A program made the translations under genes and the position numbers. 64,000 nt of DNA. It comes from CAVQBP01 sp963782475 (GTDB lineage: Bacteria; Bacteroidota; Ignavibacteria; Ignavibacteriales; Ignavibacteriaceae). Under the pieces are notes generated by a model that did no database searches, was not told where the DNA came from, and saw only the letters and a program-made list of their open reading frames with translations. Positions 49,479 through 58,375 of this stretch are shown piece after piece. Where the stretch lies: assembly GCA_963782475.1 (NCBI GenBank), contig CAWAJW010000012.1:372001-436000 (forward strand), given 5' to 3'. Positions within the stretch are counted from its first letter, which is position 1. Each line of letters begins with the position of its first letter.

Positions 49479-49759
49479 GACTTTAAATAAAAATATATAG
49501 GGGATTTAATCAGAATATTTTCGACATGGATTAACTATATGCAGCAGTTTATTATTAAGAAATGCAAACTGGAAAATTTTGAATAAAAGTTTAGTTGAAT
49601 AATAAAATGATTAGAAAATCATCACCAATTTAAATGATAAAAATAACGGGTTTTTTTTCTTTTCTTCTGTTTGTTTCAAATAATATTTTTTGAAATTTCA
49701 TTTTCAATTTTGAATATGATAACCAGTTGAAATTATAAAACTGCGAAAGGAATCTTATA
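49479..49759. other. Leader of GH10 B
   Basis: AT-rich with no gene. A T run follows AACGGG at about 49646; no operator was confirmed. A weak GAAAGGAA site lies before ATG 49760. Confidence 0.35.
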
Positions 49760-51466
49760 ATGTCTTTAAAATTTTACCGATTGATAATTATGCTTTATCT
49801 CCTCTTGTTATTTTCAACAATAAATTATGGACAAATTCAGACCGATGTTCCTCATCTTAAGGATGTCTATAAAAATGATTTTTATATAGGATGTCTTTTG
49901 TCCTATGCACATATAGGTTTTCCAAGTGATCCTTCAGTTCCCGGACAATCATCGGTCGTCGATCCCAATGGCGGGTATCTAATTAAATATCATATGAACT
50001 CTATGAGCCCGGGCAACTGGATGAAAGCTGTATATATTGTGGATATTAACGGCAGCGCTTCAGCTTATAATGCTGCTTCTACTCAGGAAGAAAAAGATTC
50101 TATTGATGTGCATCCTATAATTACTTTTAACGGAAATATTATTGCTCAGCTAAATTGGGCAAAGAGGCAGGGATTCACTTTCCGGGGGCATACCTTAGTC
50201 TGGCATAATCAAACTCCTGGCACGGCATTCTTCCGATCTGGATATACTTCAAGCGGTGCACGATTGACCAGGGAGAAAATGGATCAAAGGCTGGAGAACT
50301 ATATTAAAGAGGTTATTAGACTGCTTCATGAAAACTGGCCTGGATTACTCTCAGCTTATGATGTGGTTAATGAAGCAATTGATGATAATACTGGCGCTGT
50401 CCGCACTTCAAATAACGAGTGGTATACTACTTTCGGCGATTCAACTTATATTATGGATGCTTTTAAATTCGCCCGCAAGTATACCGTACAGTACGGCGAG
50501 AACCAGATCAAACTTTATTATAACGATTACAATACTGAGAGCCCAAAAAAAGCCGATGGAATCGTAAGGTTAGTGACACCTATCTTTCAAGCCGGCTACC
50601 TCGACGGGATCGGGATGCAGAATCATAACAGCCTTTCAACTCCTACTGCTGCGAGTTTTATAGCCTCATACGATAAATTTTATCCCATATGCAGCGAAAT
50701 GGCTGTAACTGAGCTTGATGTAACTACCGGCAGTGCCAATCCTTCATCTTCTACTTTGATGCAGCAGGCTAATCAATATGGTGAATTATTTAAGTGCTTT
50801 GTAGAAAGGAGTTACTTTTCAGGGCGCGGCAAAATAATTAATGTTTCAAAAGACGGGTTGAATGATCAATGGACATTTAAAACTAATCAGTCTTCTTCAC
50901 TTTGGGATGCGAATGATCAATGCAAGCCTGCTTTTTATGCTGTTGCAAATGTTGGATTAAATTTTAATAAGCTGGATTCACTTATTACTGCTTCCGATTC
51001 TCTTAATGAAAAAGAATACACTATTGATTCATGGAATAAACTGAATTTGGCAAAAGGCTTTGCTGAAAATGCGATTAATAAAAATTACTCGTATACAAAT
51101 TCTGCAGCCGATACGTTAAAAAATGCTGTTGATTCTCTTAGCGAAGCAATTAATGGTTTACAAAAAATTGAAACTGCCGTTGCGGAAAAGAATGCAGCTC
51201 CGGTAAGTTTTTCGTTAAGTCAGAATTATCCTAATCCTTTTAATCCTACAACGAGGATTCAATTTGCAATTCCAGAACAGGGCCTTTATACTTTAAAAGT
51301 ATACAATACACTTGGACAGGAAGTAGCAGAACTGGTAAACGGAGAATTAACAGCCGGATTTTATAATCATACTTTCAATGCTTCTAATTTAGCTTCAGGG
51401 TTATATGTATATAATCTAAAAGGAAACAATGTTAATATTTCGAAGAAGATGATCCTGATTAAATAG
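49760..51466 (+). CDS. GH10 endo-xylanase with FIVAR-like helical linker and T9SS domain
   Basis: 568 residues: signal peptide ending 'TINYGQ'; GH10 barrel (about 30-390) with 'FRGHTLVWHNQTPG', acid/base E205 in 'DVVNEAIDD', 'KLYYNDYNTE' and nucleophile E318 in 'MAVTELDVT'; a helical stretch (about 400-475, 'LNEKEYTIDSWNKLNLAKGF', 'AADTLKNAVDSLSEAI') of the FIVAR/spectrin-like kind often seen in surface enzymes; T9SS domain ('SQNYPNPFNPTTRIQFAI'). The barrel is distant from the first GH10 and carries no binding modules, so the two xylanases probably differ in substrate length or branching. Confidence 0.92.
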   Translation: MSLKFYRLIIMLYLLLLFSTINYGQIQTDVPHLKDVYKNDFYIGCLLSYAHIGFPSDPSVPGQSSVVDPNGGYLIKYHMNSMSPGNWMKAVYIVDINGSASAYNAASTQEEKDSIDVHPIITFNGNIIAQLNWAKRQGFTFRGHTLVWHNQTPGTAFFRSGYTSSGARLTREKMDQRLENYIKEVIRLLHENWPGLLSAYDVVNEAIDDNTGAVRTSNNEWYTTFGDSTYIMDAFKFARKYTVQYGENQIKLYYNDYNTESPKKADGIVRLVTPIFQAGYLDGIGMQNHNSLSTPTAASFIASYDKFYPICSEMAVTELDVTTGSANPSSSTLMQQANQYGELFKCFVERSYFSGRGKIINVSKDGLNDQWTFKTNQSSSLWDANDQCKPAFYAVANVGLNFNKLDSLITASDSLNEKEYTIDSWNKLNLAKGFAENAINKNYSYTNSAADTLKNAVDSLSEAINGLQKIETAVAEKNAAPVSFSLSQNYPNPFNPTTRIQFAIPEQGLYTLKVYNTLGQEVAELVNGELTAGFYNHTFNASNLASGLYVYNLKGNNVNISKKMILIK

Positions 51467-51497
51467 CTTGGAATTAGAATTTGCAATAGAATTATTA

Positions 51498-51523
51498 GAG
51501 CCCTGGAGGGATCCGGGGTTCTT
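51498..51523 (+). terminator. Terminator-like hairpin after GH10 B
   Basis: AGAGCCCTGGA-ggga-TCCGGGGTTCT forms eleven pairs, two of them G-T, 32 bases after the stop, followed by TCCGTTTAATTTT. Confidence 0.65.
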
Positions 51524-51773
51524 CCGTTTAATTTTAATATTAAATCATTTTTAAGATAAAAAAAGACTTTTCTATTTAACTGTGGTTAAATAGGAACTAT
51601 TAACAGGATTATTCTCTATTCATATAAATTCTGTTTTTAAATTCAAATATTTATAATTCAAAAACCTTTTTCTAAGCTTTATTTCCCACCTCATCTTTTA
51701 AATTGCTTCTTTTCTGATATTTAATTATCATTAAATGAAACTATTCTGTAGTTAACAGTGATGGGGATTTTAT

Positions 51774-53594
51774 ATGGGTAGTTCATTCAAAAAGCTTTTT
51801 ATAATCCAACCGGTATATTTTCTTTTTTTAATATTTTTTTCAATACAGATTTCTGCACAAACAGATACTGTGCTAGTTCCAAGCGATATTCTGCCTGGTG
51901 AAGGGAATCTTAACAAAGCAGTAAAAAATGTTTCCAAATCGGGAACTCTTTCAAATACTGTGTTTAAGCTGGAACTAAACGGATACTATGTCTTAACCGA
52001 TTCAATACTTATACCGGCGGGACAACATCTGACTATTGTTGCACCTGAGCCTGGTTTAACTCAAGAAACCGCCCCGCCTCAAATCCTTTGTACTTCGGCA
52101 GAGGGTGAGTGGGGTGATTTCAATACCCCTTTCAGGATGATGTTCAAATGTTTTGGAAATTTAACATTAAAAAATATTTGGCTGCTGTATGCAAACACTC
52201 ATGGCTGGCAGGTTACAACTGATATTACATTTATAAGAGATTCGCTAAATATTGATAAACAATATGGGAATTTTGAAAACGTAATTTTTGATTATTCACG
52301 ATATGGGTCAAAAGTTGGTGGAGCAGTAACCATAGAATCTAGTAAATTTATAGGAACATTTAAAAACTGCTACTGGAAAAATTGTACTGATCAACATTTT
52401 CGCTATTACGGAAGAGCAGTTTCTTTTCCATATAATTCAACCGGCTGGCATATAGATACTCTTTCATTTGAAAATTGCACTTTTGCAAATATCGGATACG
52501 TTTATTCGCAGGAATATGAAAACTCTGCCGATTTTGTTCTTTTTAATCATTGTACTTTTCTTAATGTAGTTATGTATTCGTTGGAATCCGGCTGGTGGTA
52601 TAAATTAGCAGTAACAAATAGCATCTTTAGTAATACATATATGTATGGAGATATTCCGGCAAGCCATTGGTATTCGCCTCCATATTCTTTCAATGAACCA
52701 GTTGGCGGCACAATAAGAATTGATAGTGTTTCTACATTCGGTTTTAAAGTACCTTTCACTGATCGGGATCGTCATATATTATTCGCAAACTGTAGCTATA
52801 ATATAGATAAGTGGCTTAAAGACTGGATGTATGATAATCCCTATAGTATAGATTTAAGAATACATGATCTTATAGATGAAATACCAGAGCCTCAGCCTAT
52901 GTTAAGTCCCGGAACTCTTAAATTCTTTGATTCTGCTGAAAACGGGCAAAAAGTATTTCCATATATGAACAGGAGATCTCTTTACAATTCAATTGATCCG
53001 GGTTTAATACTTCCACCAACCGATACAGTTGCTATTAAAAAATTTCTCTATTTCAGATGGTATTGCAGCTGTGATACGTCCTGGTCATGGAAACCGGATA
53101 ATAGTATCAACCGATTATGGCCCCTGGAAGAAAATCTTGCCTACACAAATCAGGAATTAAAAACGGCTGGAATGGGAGGATTTCCGTTAGGAGATTTATT
53201 TCATTGGTGGCCGGCAGAATATTCACAATGGAAGGCACAGGAAGAAAATGAGAATGCAAGAATTTCCTATTGGCTCAACGAAGGTAAAGATTCAATTTTT
53301 ACGGATATTAAAAAAGAAAATACTGGTGATGAAAAATTTGTACTTTTACAAAATTATCCGAATCCGTTTAATCCTGTTACTAATATCCAATTTAGGACGG
53401 CAGATTTCGGATTGGTGACTTTAAAAGTCTATGATGTATTGGGAAGGGAAATTTCCACTCTAATTAATGAAGAGAAAAGCCGGGGGAATTATATTATAAA
53501 ATTTGATGGCACAGGCTTGGCCAGCGGTATTTATTTTTATCAGTTAAGATCCGGCAAATTTTTGGAAACAAAGAAATTTTTATTGTTGAAGTAA
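51774..53594 (+). CDS. Secreted right-handed beta-helix protein with T9SS sorting domain (paralogue B)
   Basis: 606 residues: signal peptide ending 'SIQISAQ'; beta-helix domain of about 480 residues; T9SS domain from about 522 ('LQNYPNPFNPVTNIQFRT'). It shares with the protein at 28504 the blocks 'TLSNTVFKLELNGYYVL', 'TQETAPPQI', 'ENCTFANIGYVYSQE', 'NHCTFLNVVMYSLESGWWYK', 'VPFTDRDRHILFANCSYN' and 'GGFPLGDLFHWWPAEYSQW'. The block conserved around Tyr/Glu/Trp (YSLES-WW) would be a good place to look for an active site. Function not assigned; a role on xylan or its side chains is inferred from position between xylanase and glucuronoyl esterase genes. Confidence 0.8.
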   Translation: MGSSFKKLFIIQPVYFLFLIFFSIQISAQTDTVLVPSDILPGEGNLNKAVKNVSKSGTLSNTVFKLELNGYYVLTDSILIPAGQHLTIVAPEPGLTQETAPPQILCTSAEGEWGDFNTPFRMMFKCFGNLTLKNIWLLYANTHGWQVTTDITFIRDSLNIDKQYGNFENVIFDYSRYGSKVGGAVTIESSKFIGTFKNCYWKNCTDQHFRYYGRAVSFPYNSTGWHIDTLSFENCTFANIGYVYSQEYENSADFVLFNHCTFLNVVMYSLESGWWYKLAVTNSIFSNTYMYGDIPASHWYSPPYSFNEPVGGTIRIDSVSTFGFKVPFTDRDRHILFANCSYNIDKWLKDWMYDNPYSIDLRIHDLIDEIPEPQPMLSPGTLKFFDSAENGQKVFPYMNRRSLYNSIDPGLILPPTDTVAIKKFLYFRWYCSCDTSWSWKPDNSINRLWPLEENLAYTNQELKTAGMGGFPLGDLFHWWPAEYSQWKAQEENENARISYWLNEGKDSIFTDIKKENTGDEKFVLLQNYPNPFNPVTNIQFRTADFGLVTLKVYDVLGREISTLINEEKSRGNYIIKFDGTGLASGIYFYQLRSGKFLETKKFLLLK

Positions 53595-54115
53595 TTTTTG
53601 AGGCTCTTTAATTGGAGAAATAATCAGAACCTTCCAGTTAAGATTTCCACTGCTTAATTTATCTCTTACAGCTGTAAATTTAATTAATGTAAATAAAACA
53701 GTTAGTATCCGTCAGATACGGGCTAAGTATTGGACCGGAGGATGAACCTTTATCATACAGAGCTTTCGATTTAGCTGTTGATAAGTCAGGTAATATATAT
53801 GCTGCCGGCGACAGTTCAGATCTCTTTAATGAGGGTAATTTGTCCAGCCGTGTATATATTTATCAATTGAAGGCTGACAATTTTATAAAAACAAAAAAGC
53901 TCCGGCTGCTGAAATGATATTAATAAAAAGATAAACTATTTAGTCGAAATAAAATCGGTTTTATGTATGCCTTTCTCTGAAATCATGTCAATAAATAGTT
54001 AAAGAGATCAGCATAAAAAATCCTCTTTCCCGTTTACTGTAGTTGGACCTTTCATTTAAATTGCTTCTTTAGGAATATTTATTTATCATTAAATTCTCAA
54101 CAAAAAATTAATAAA
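53595..54115. other. Intergenic region with a T9SS-domain remnant and weak operator
   Basis: The stretch holds the pseudogene fragment 53695-53917 and a weak palindrome TAAAATCGGTTTTA at 53950-53963, 166 bases before the CE15 gene, similar in its centre to the LacI-type sites. The remaining bases show nothing. Confidence 0.45.
53695..53917 (+). pseudogene. Remnant of a T9SS-exported protein (C-terminal end)
   Basis: A frame with no start reads 'RAFDLAVDKSGNIYAAGDSS', like an SBBP-type beta-propeller repeat, then 'GNLSSRVYIYQLKADNFI' and 'KTKKLRLLK' ending with a stop at 53917. The last part is the final 25 residues of a type A sorting domain. The missing remainder and the short length mark it as the scar of a deleted gene. 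Confidence 0.6.
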
Positions 54116-55475
54116 ATGTATATGAAAAAAATTATTTATTTATCAGTTCTCTGCAGTTTTCTGACTACAACGGTTTTTGCCCAGTATTCCAAACAGGTAA
54201 GGGATAGTATATATAATGCAAGCAAAGAAGACCATCAGTTAATGATGAAAGAACTTGGAATTAAGGAATTGAGAGCCGGACCATCGGGTGATCCGAAAGC
54301 ACCTGATGCAGCAAACTCCGATGAATCAAAGGCTAAAACTTATACCAGTTTACCCGATCCTTTAACTTTCAACGACGGTAAAAAAGTTACCACTCCGGCT
54401 GAATGGGTAAAGAGGAGAAAAGAAATTAAGGAATATTTTGACAAAGACGTTTATGGAAGAATGCCTGCAGATGTTCCTTCAGTAAAGTGGGAACGTTGTC
54501 AGTCAGAAGGATACTATGATTGGAAACCAGCCGGCTCATGTAAAAGAGCTTGTGGGCCATGTTGATAATTCTTCATATCCTGCAATAAATGTAAACATAC
54601 AGATGACGCTTACAACTCCTGCAGACATTAAGGAACCTGTTCCGGTAATTATCGAGTTTGGTTTTAAATTTCCTGCCGGATTTAAGGTGAATGAGAGGAT
54701 GAAAAATTTAATTGATTCGATGTCAAGCTGGCAGCCTTTGGTTTTATCAAAAGGATGGGGATATGCTATCTTAATACCAACGAGTTTTCAGGCAGATAAC
54801 GGTGCAGGATTAAAAGAGGGAATTATTGGCTTGGTAAATAAAGGAAAACCAAGAAAACCTGATGATTGGGGTACTCTTCGCGCATGGGCATGGGGTGCAG
54901 GAAGGGGACTGGATTATCTGAAAACTGATAAGTCTGTTGACGGTAACAAAGTCGGCATTGAAGGACTCTCCAGGTACGGGAAAGCAGCTTTAGTAACTAT
55001 GGCGTACGATGTAAGATTTGCAATCGGTTTTATCGGTTCTTCCGGTGAGGGAGGCGCCAGCCTGCTTCGGCGTAATTTCGGTGAATTAGTTGAAAATGTT
55101 GCTTCGACGAGTGAATATCATTGGATGGCAGGTAATTTTTTAAAATATGCGGGTCCTTTAACCGCAAACGATCTTCCGGTCGATGCTCATGAATTAATTG
55201 CAATGTGTGCACCTCGTCCGGTATTTATAAGCTGCGGATCACCGGAGGTAGAAGGAAACTGGGTAGATGATAAAGGGCAATTTATGGCCGCAGTTGCAGC
55301 AGGTCCGGTTTATAAACTTCTGCGCAAAAAAGATTTGGGGACAAGTACAATGCCTCCAATGGGAACTGCGCTGATAAACGGTGATATCGGTTTCAGACAA
55401 CATTTTGGTGGTCATACTACACTTCCTAATTGGCCGACGTTTATAAAGTTTGCGGAAAAATATTTTGCAAAATAA
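54116..55475 (+). CDS. CE15 glucuronoyl esterase, one frameshift
   Basis: About 450 residues. Signal peptide 'FLTTTVFAQ' with start at ATG 54116 or 54122. This family splits the ester between 4-O-methyl-glucuronic acid of xylan and lignin alcohols. The nucleophile Ser is in 'GIEGLSRYGKAAL' (family motif GCSRxGK; here Leu replaces Cys), a Glu is in 'GSSGEGGASLLRRNFGE', and the His in 'GFRQHFGGHTTL' near the C-terminus. The first frame breaks at 'DWKPA' (about 54530) and resumes as 'AHVKELVGHVDNSSYPAI', one surplus base. No T9SS domain, so it should be periplasmic. Its presence marks glucuronoxylan as the target. Confidence 0.88.
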
Positions 55476-55931
55476 TCGAAAACAATTCATCAATGTAAAA
55501 ATCAATTGATATTGAAGTCTAATTTCAATTTATTATTTCCTTAACCCTCGAAAGTTTCAAACAAAAAAAAGAGTCCATATTTTTCGGAACTTACTTATTT
55601 TATACAGTATTATTTCAAATTTACTATTCTGCAGTATAAGGCATTCCTATAATCTTCCATCTCCCTTTATAAGGTAACTGGTTGTAGGGGAGGGTGTCTA
55701 TGAGAGTAATGCTTTTTAGCATATGACCTCCGGTTTTAAGAAATTTGAAAAAATTCAATCTTTTTATGAGATTAAGAATAGTTTTACATTGACTAAAATA
55801 GTATTTTTTTATTGACATTTTAAATATTTATTTACTATATTAAATCGGTTCAATTTTAATTGAACTTAATTATCAATATGTCTAATTTCAACAAAAATTT
55901 GCCATTTCCACATTAATAACAGGATCCCTTA
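55476..55931. promoter_or_regulatory. Promoter region of the GH3 gene with LacI-type operator
   Basis: 456 bases without a credible gene. TTAAATCGGTTCAA at 55840-55853 matches the sites before lacI and the TonB receptor in 12 or more of 14 positions and lies 79 bases before the GH3 start. TTGACA-like and TATA-like words stand just upstream of it (about 55812-55840). Confidence 0.65.
55840..55853. promoter_or_regulatory. LacI-type operator before GH3
   Basis: TTAAATCGGTTCAA; one base from TTGAATCGGTTCAA (25047). Placement overlapping the likely promoter fits repression. Confidence 0.65.
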
Positions 55932-58238
55932 ATGGATGAAAAAATCTCTCACAATGAAGCCATAAATCAAGAAGATCTTTTCGAATACAAAAACCCTCAT
56001 TTACCCGTCGATAAAAGAGTTGCCGATCTATTAAAGCATATGACCATCGATGAAAAAGTTGCACAATTAATGGGCCTATGGAATGGAGGAGTTGAAGATT
56101 TCCAGAATGAAGTTTTTAATGATCCAGTAAAGATGAAAGAGATTTTCGGAAACGGATGCAATTCTATCCATCCCGCTGCTTTCGGCATAAAAGATACTGT
56201 AGAGCTGAGAAATAAAATTCAAAAATATCTTACTGAAGAAACCAGGCTGGGGATCCCAGCAATGTTTGTTGATGAAGGACAACACGGGGTTATGAGGCCT
56301 GAATCGACAGTTTTTCCACAGGCAATCGGGATGGCTTGTTCTTGGGATCCGGTTCTGTTTGAAGAAATCTACAGCGTGATTGCTAATGAAATGCGTTCAA
56401 GAGGAACCCACCATGCTTTATCACCCGTTATAGATGTATGCAGAGAACCAAGATGGGGGAGAGTTGAAGAAACATATGGCGAGGATCCTTATTTAAATGG
56501 AATACTTTCATCTGCTGCAGTTAAAGGTTTGCAGGGTACAGCAGACGGAAAGGTTGCCGATAACCATGTTGCTGCCACCTTAAAGCATTTTGCGGGGCAT
56601 GGACAACCGGAAGGTGGCCAAAATCAGGGACCGGCTAATTATTCTACTCGCGTATTGTTAGATTATCATATCCCTCCTTTTAAAATGTGTATTGAGAACG
56701 CGAAACCCGTATCTGTTATGCCTTCTTATAATGAAATTGATGGAGTCCCGTCCCATGCCAATAAATGGCTTATCAAAGAAATTCTGCGGAAAAAATTAGG
56801 TTTTGAAGGTCTGGTCGTGGCCGATTATTTTGCAATTGATCAGCTGTTTACTAAAGAGTTTGTAGCAAAGGATGGAAAGGATGCAGCAAAAATTGCATTT
56901 AACACCGGCGTACAATTTGAATTTCCTCAGGCAAACCTGTATAAGAACTTAAAAGAACTCATTGGGGAAGGTCAAATAAAAGAAGAAGATATTGATAAAG
57001 CAGTCGCACAGGCCTTAAAATTAAAATTTGAACTGGGTTTGTTTGAGAATCCTTATACCGATGTTGATGCAGCAATTTCCATGAGTAAAAAACCTGAACA
57101 TAAGGCATTAGCATTAAAAGCCGCGAGAGAATCAATCGTTCTTCTTAAAAATGATAATTTACTCCCCTTGCCAAAAGACAAATACAAAAAAATAGCAGTA
57201 ATAGGACCTTGTGCCAAAGATTTATATTTTGGAGGTTATTCGGGTGAACCATATGAAAAGATCAGCATACTTGACGGCATTAAGAATAAAGTTGGTAACA
57301 ATGCTGAAGTTCTTTTTGCCCAGGGATGCAAATTAACTACCAATACTACCACAAGTTTCTTCAACTGGAAGCGGGATGAAATTAAGTTTGCTTCCAGGGA
57401 AGAAAACCTTGAATTAATTACAGATGCTGTAAATGTTGCAAAGCGGGCAGAAATAATAATTCTTGCTATCGGGGAAAATGATCATCTTTGCCGTGAAGCT
57501 TGGGCAAAAACTCATATTGGCGATAACATGACTTTGGATCTATTCGGAGAGCAAAACGAACTGGTCGACTCTATCATCTCTCTTGGGAAGCCTGTTGTTG
57601 TTTATTTAATGAACGGCCGTCCTCTTTCCGTAAACAAACTGGTTGAGAAAGCACCTGCTATTATTGAAGGCTGGTATATGGGACAGGAAACAGGCGCAGC
57701 AGCTGCAGATATTATCTTCGGCGATGTAAATCCGTCTGGGAAACTTACAATTACTATACCCAAATCAGCCGGGCAGATACCAATGTATTATAATCACAAG
57801 CATGCAGCTCAATTTCTTGATTATATATCCCAGGATATAAATCCTTTGTTTCCTTTCGGCTTCGGATTAAGTTATACAACATTTAAATTCAGTCAGCCCC
57901 GTCTTGAAAAAAATGATATCAAATTTAATGAATCTGCAAAAATATCTGTTGATGTAAAAAATACGGGGAAAGTTGCGGGTGATGAAATTGTTCAGCTTTA
58001 TATCCGGGACAAAATAAGTTCTGTTACTCGCCCTGTTAAAGAATTAAAGGGGTTCCGGCGCATCTATTTAAAACCGGGGGAAACTAAAACCGTAATACTT
58101 GAAATTACTCCTGAAAAACTTGCCTTTCATAATATTGATATGGAATTTGTTGTTGAACCTGGAGAATTTGAAATAATGATTGGCAATTCTTCAAGGGATA
58201 TAGATCTTAATAAAATTTCACTGAATGTAAGTTCATAA
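55932..58238 (+). CDS. GH3 beta-xylosidase/beta-glucosidase, cytoplasmic
   Basis: 768 residues with no signal peptide. The N-terminal barrel contains 'VDEGQHGVMRPESTVFPQAI' and nucleophile D298 in 'GLVVADYFAIDQL'. The alpha/beta sandwich ('SIVLLKNDNLLPLP', 'GPCAKDLYFGGYSGE', 'IILAIGENDHLCREAW') follows, then a fibronectin-III-like domain ('LFPFGFGLSYTTFKFSQPRL', 'PVKELKGFRRIYLKPGET'). As the cell interior enzyme next to a GPH importer, it would split imported xylo-oligomers to xylose; beta-xylosidase and beta-glucosidase cannot be told apart by sequence alone. Confidence 0.92.
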   Translation: MDEKISHNEAINQEDLFEYKNPHLPVDKRVADLLKHMTIDEKVAQLMGLWNGGVEDFQNEVFNDPVKMKEIFGNGCNSIHPAAFGIKDTVELRNKIQKYLTEETRLGIPAMFVDEGQHGVMRPESTVFPQAIGMACSWDPVLFEEIYSVIANEMRSRGTHHALSPVIDVCREPRWGRVEETYGEDPYLNGILSSAAVKGLQGTADGKVADNHVAATLKHFAGHGQPEGGQNQGPANYSTRVLLDYHIPPFKMCIENAKPVSVMPSYNEIDGVPSHANKWLIKEILRKKLGFEGLVVADYFAIDQLFTKEFVAKDGKDAAKIAFNTGVQFEFPQANLYKNLKELIGEGQIKEEDIDKAVAQALKLKFELGLFENPYTDVDAAISMSKKPEHKALALKAARESIVLLKNDNLLPLPKDKYKKIAVIGPCAKDLYFGGYSGEPYEKISILDGIKNKVGNNAEVLFAQGCKLTTNTTTSFFNWKRDEIKFASREENLELITDAVNVAKRAEIIILAIGENDHLCREAWAKTHIGDNMTLDLFGEQNELVDSIISLGKPVVVYLMNGRPLSVNKLVEKAPAIIEGWYMGQETGAAAADIIFGDVNPSGKLTITIPKSAGQIPMYYNHKHAAQFLDYISQDINPLFPFGFGLSYTTFKFSQPRLEKNDIKFNESAKISVDVKNTGKVAGDEIVQLYIRDKISSVTRPVKELKGFRRIYLKPGETKTVILEITPEKLAFHNIDMEFVVEPGEFEIMIGNSSRDIDLNKISLNVSS

Positions 58239-58375
58239 AGTTAATTTAATTATTGATTATAAATAAAGCCTGATTTGAAGAAATAAGAAATGCAATCATA
58301 ATAGGTAATAAAACCATTATGTAATATTTTTTTCAATCCGGCATCATAAAAACTAAAAATTCTTTGGGGTGAATT

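Noticed and set aside
55624..55818. Minus-strand ORF of 64 codons before GH3
   Set aside because: AT-rich chance frame with no ribosome site, overlapping the likely GH3 promoter.
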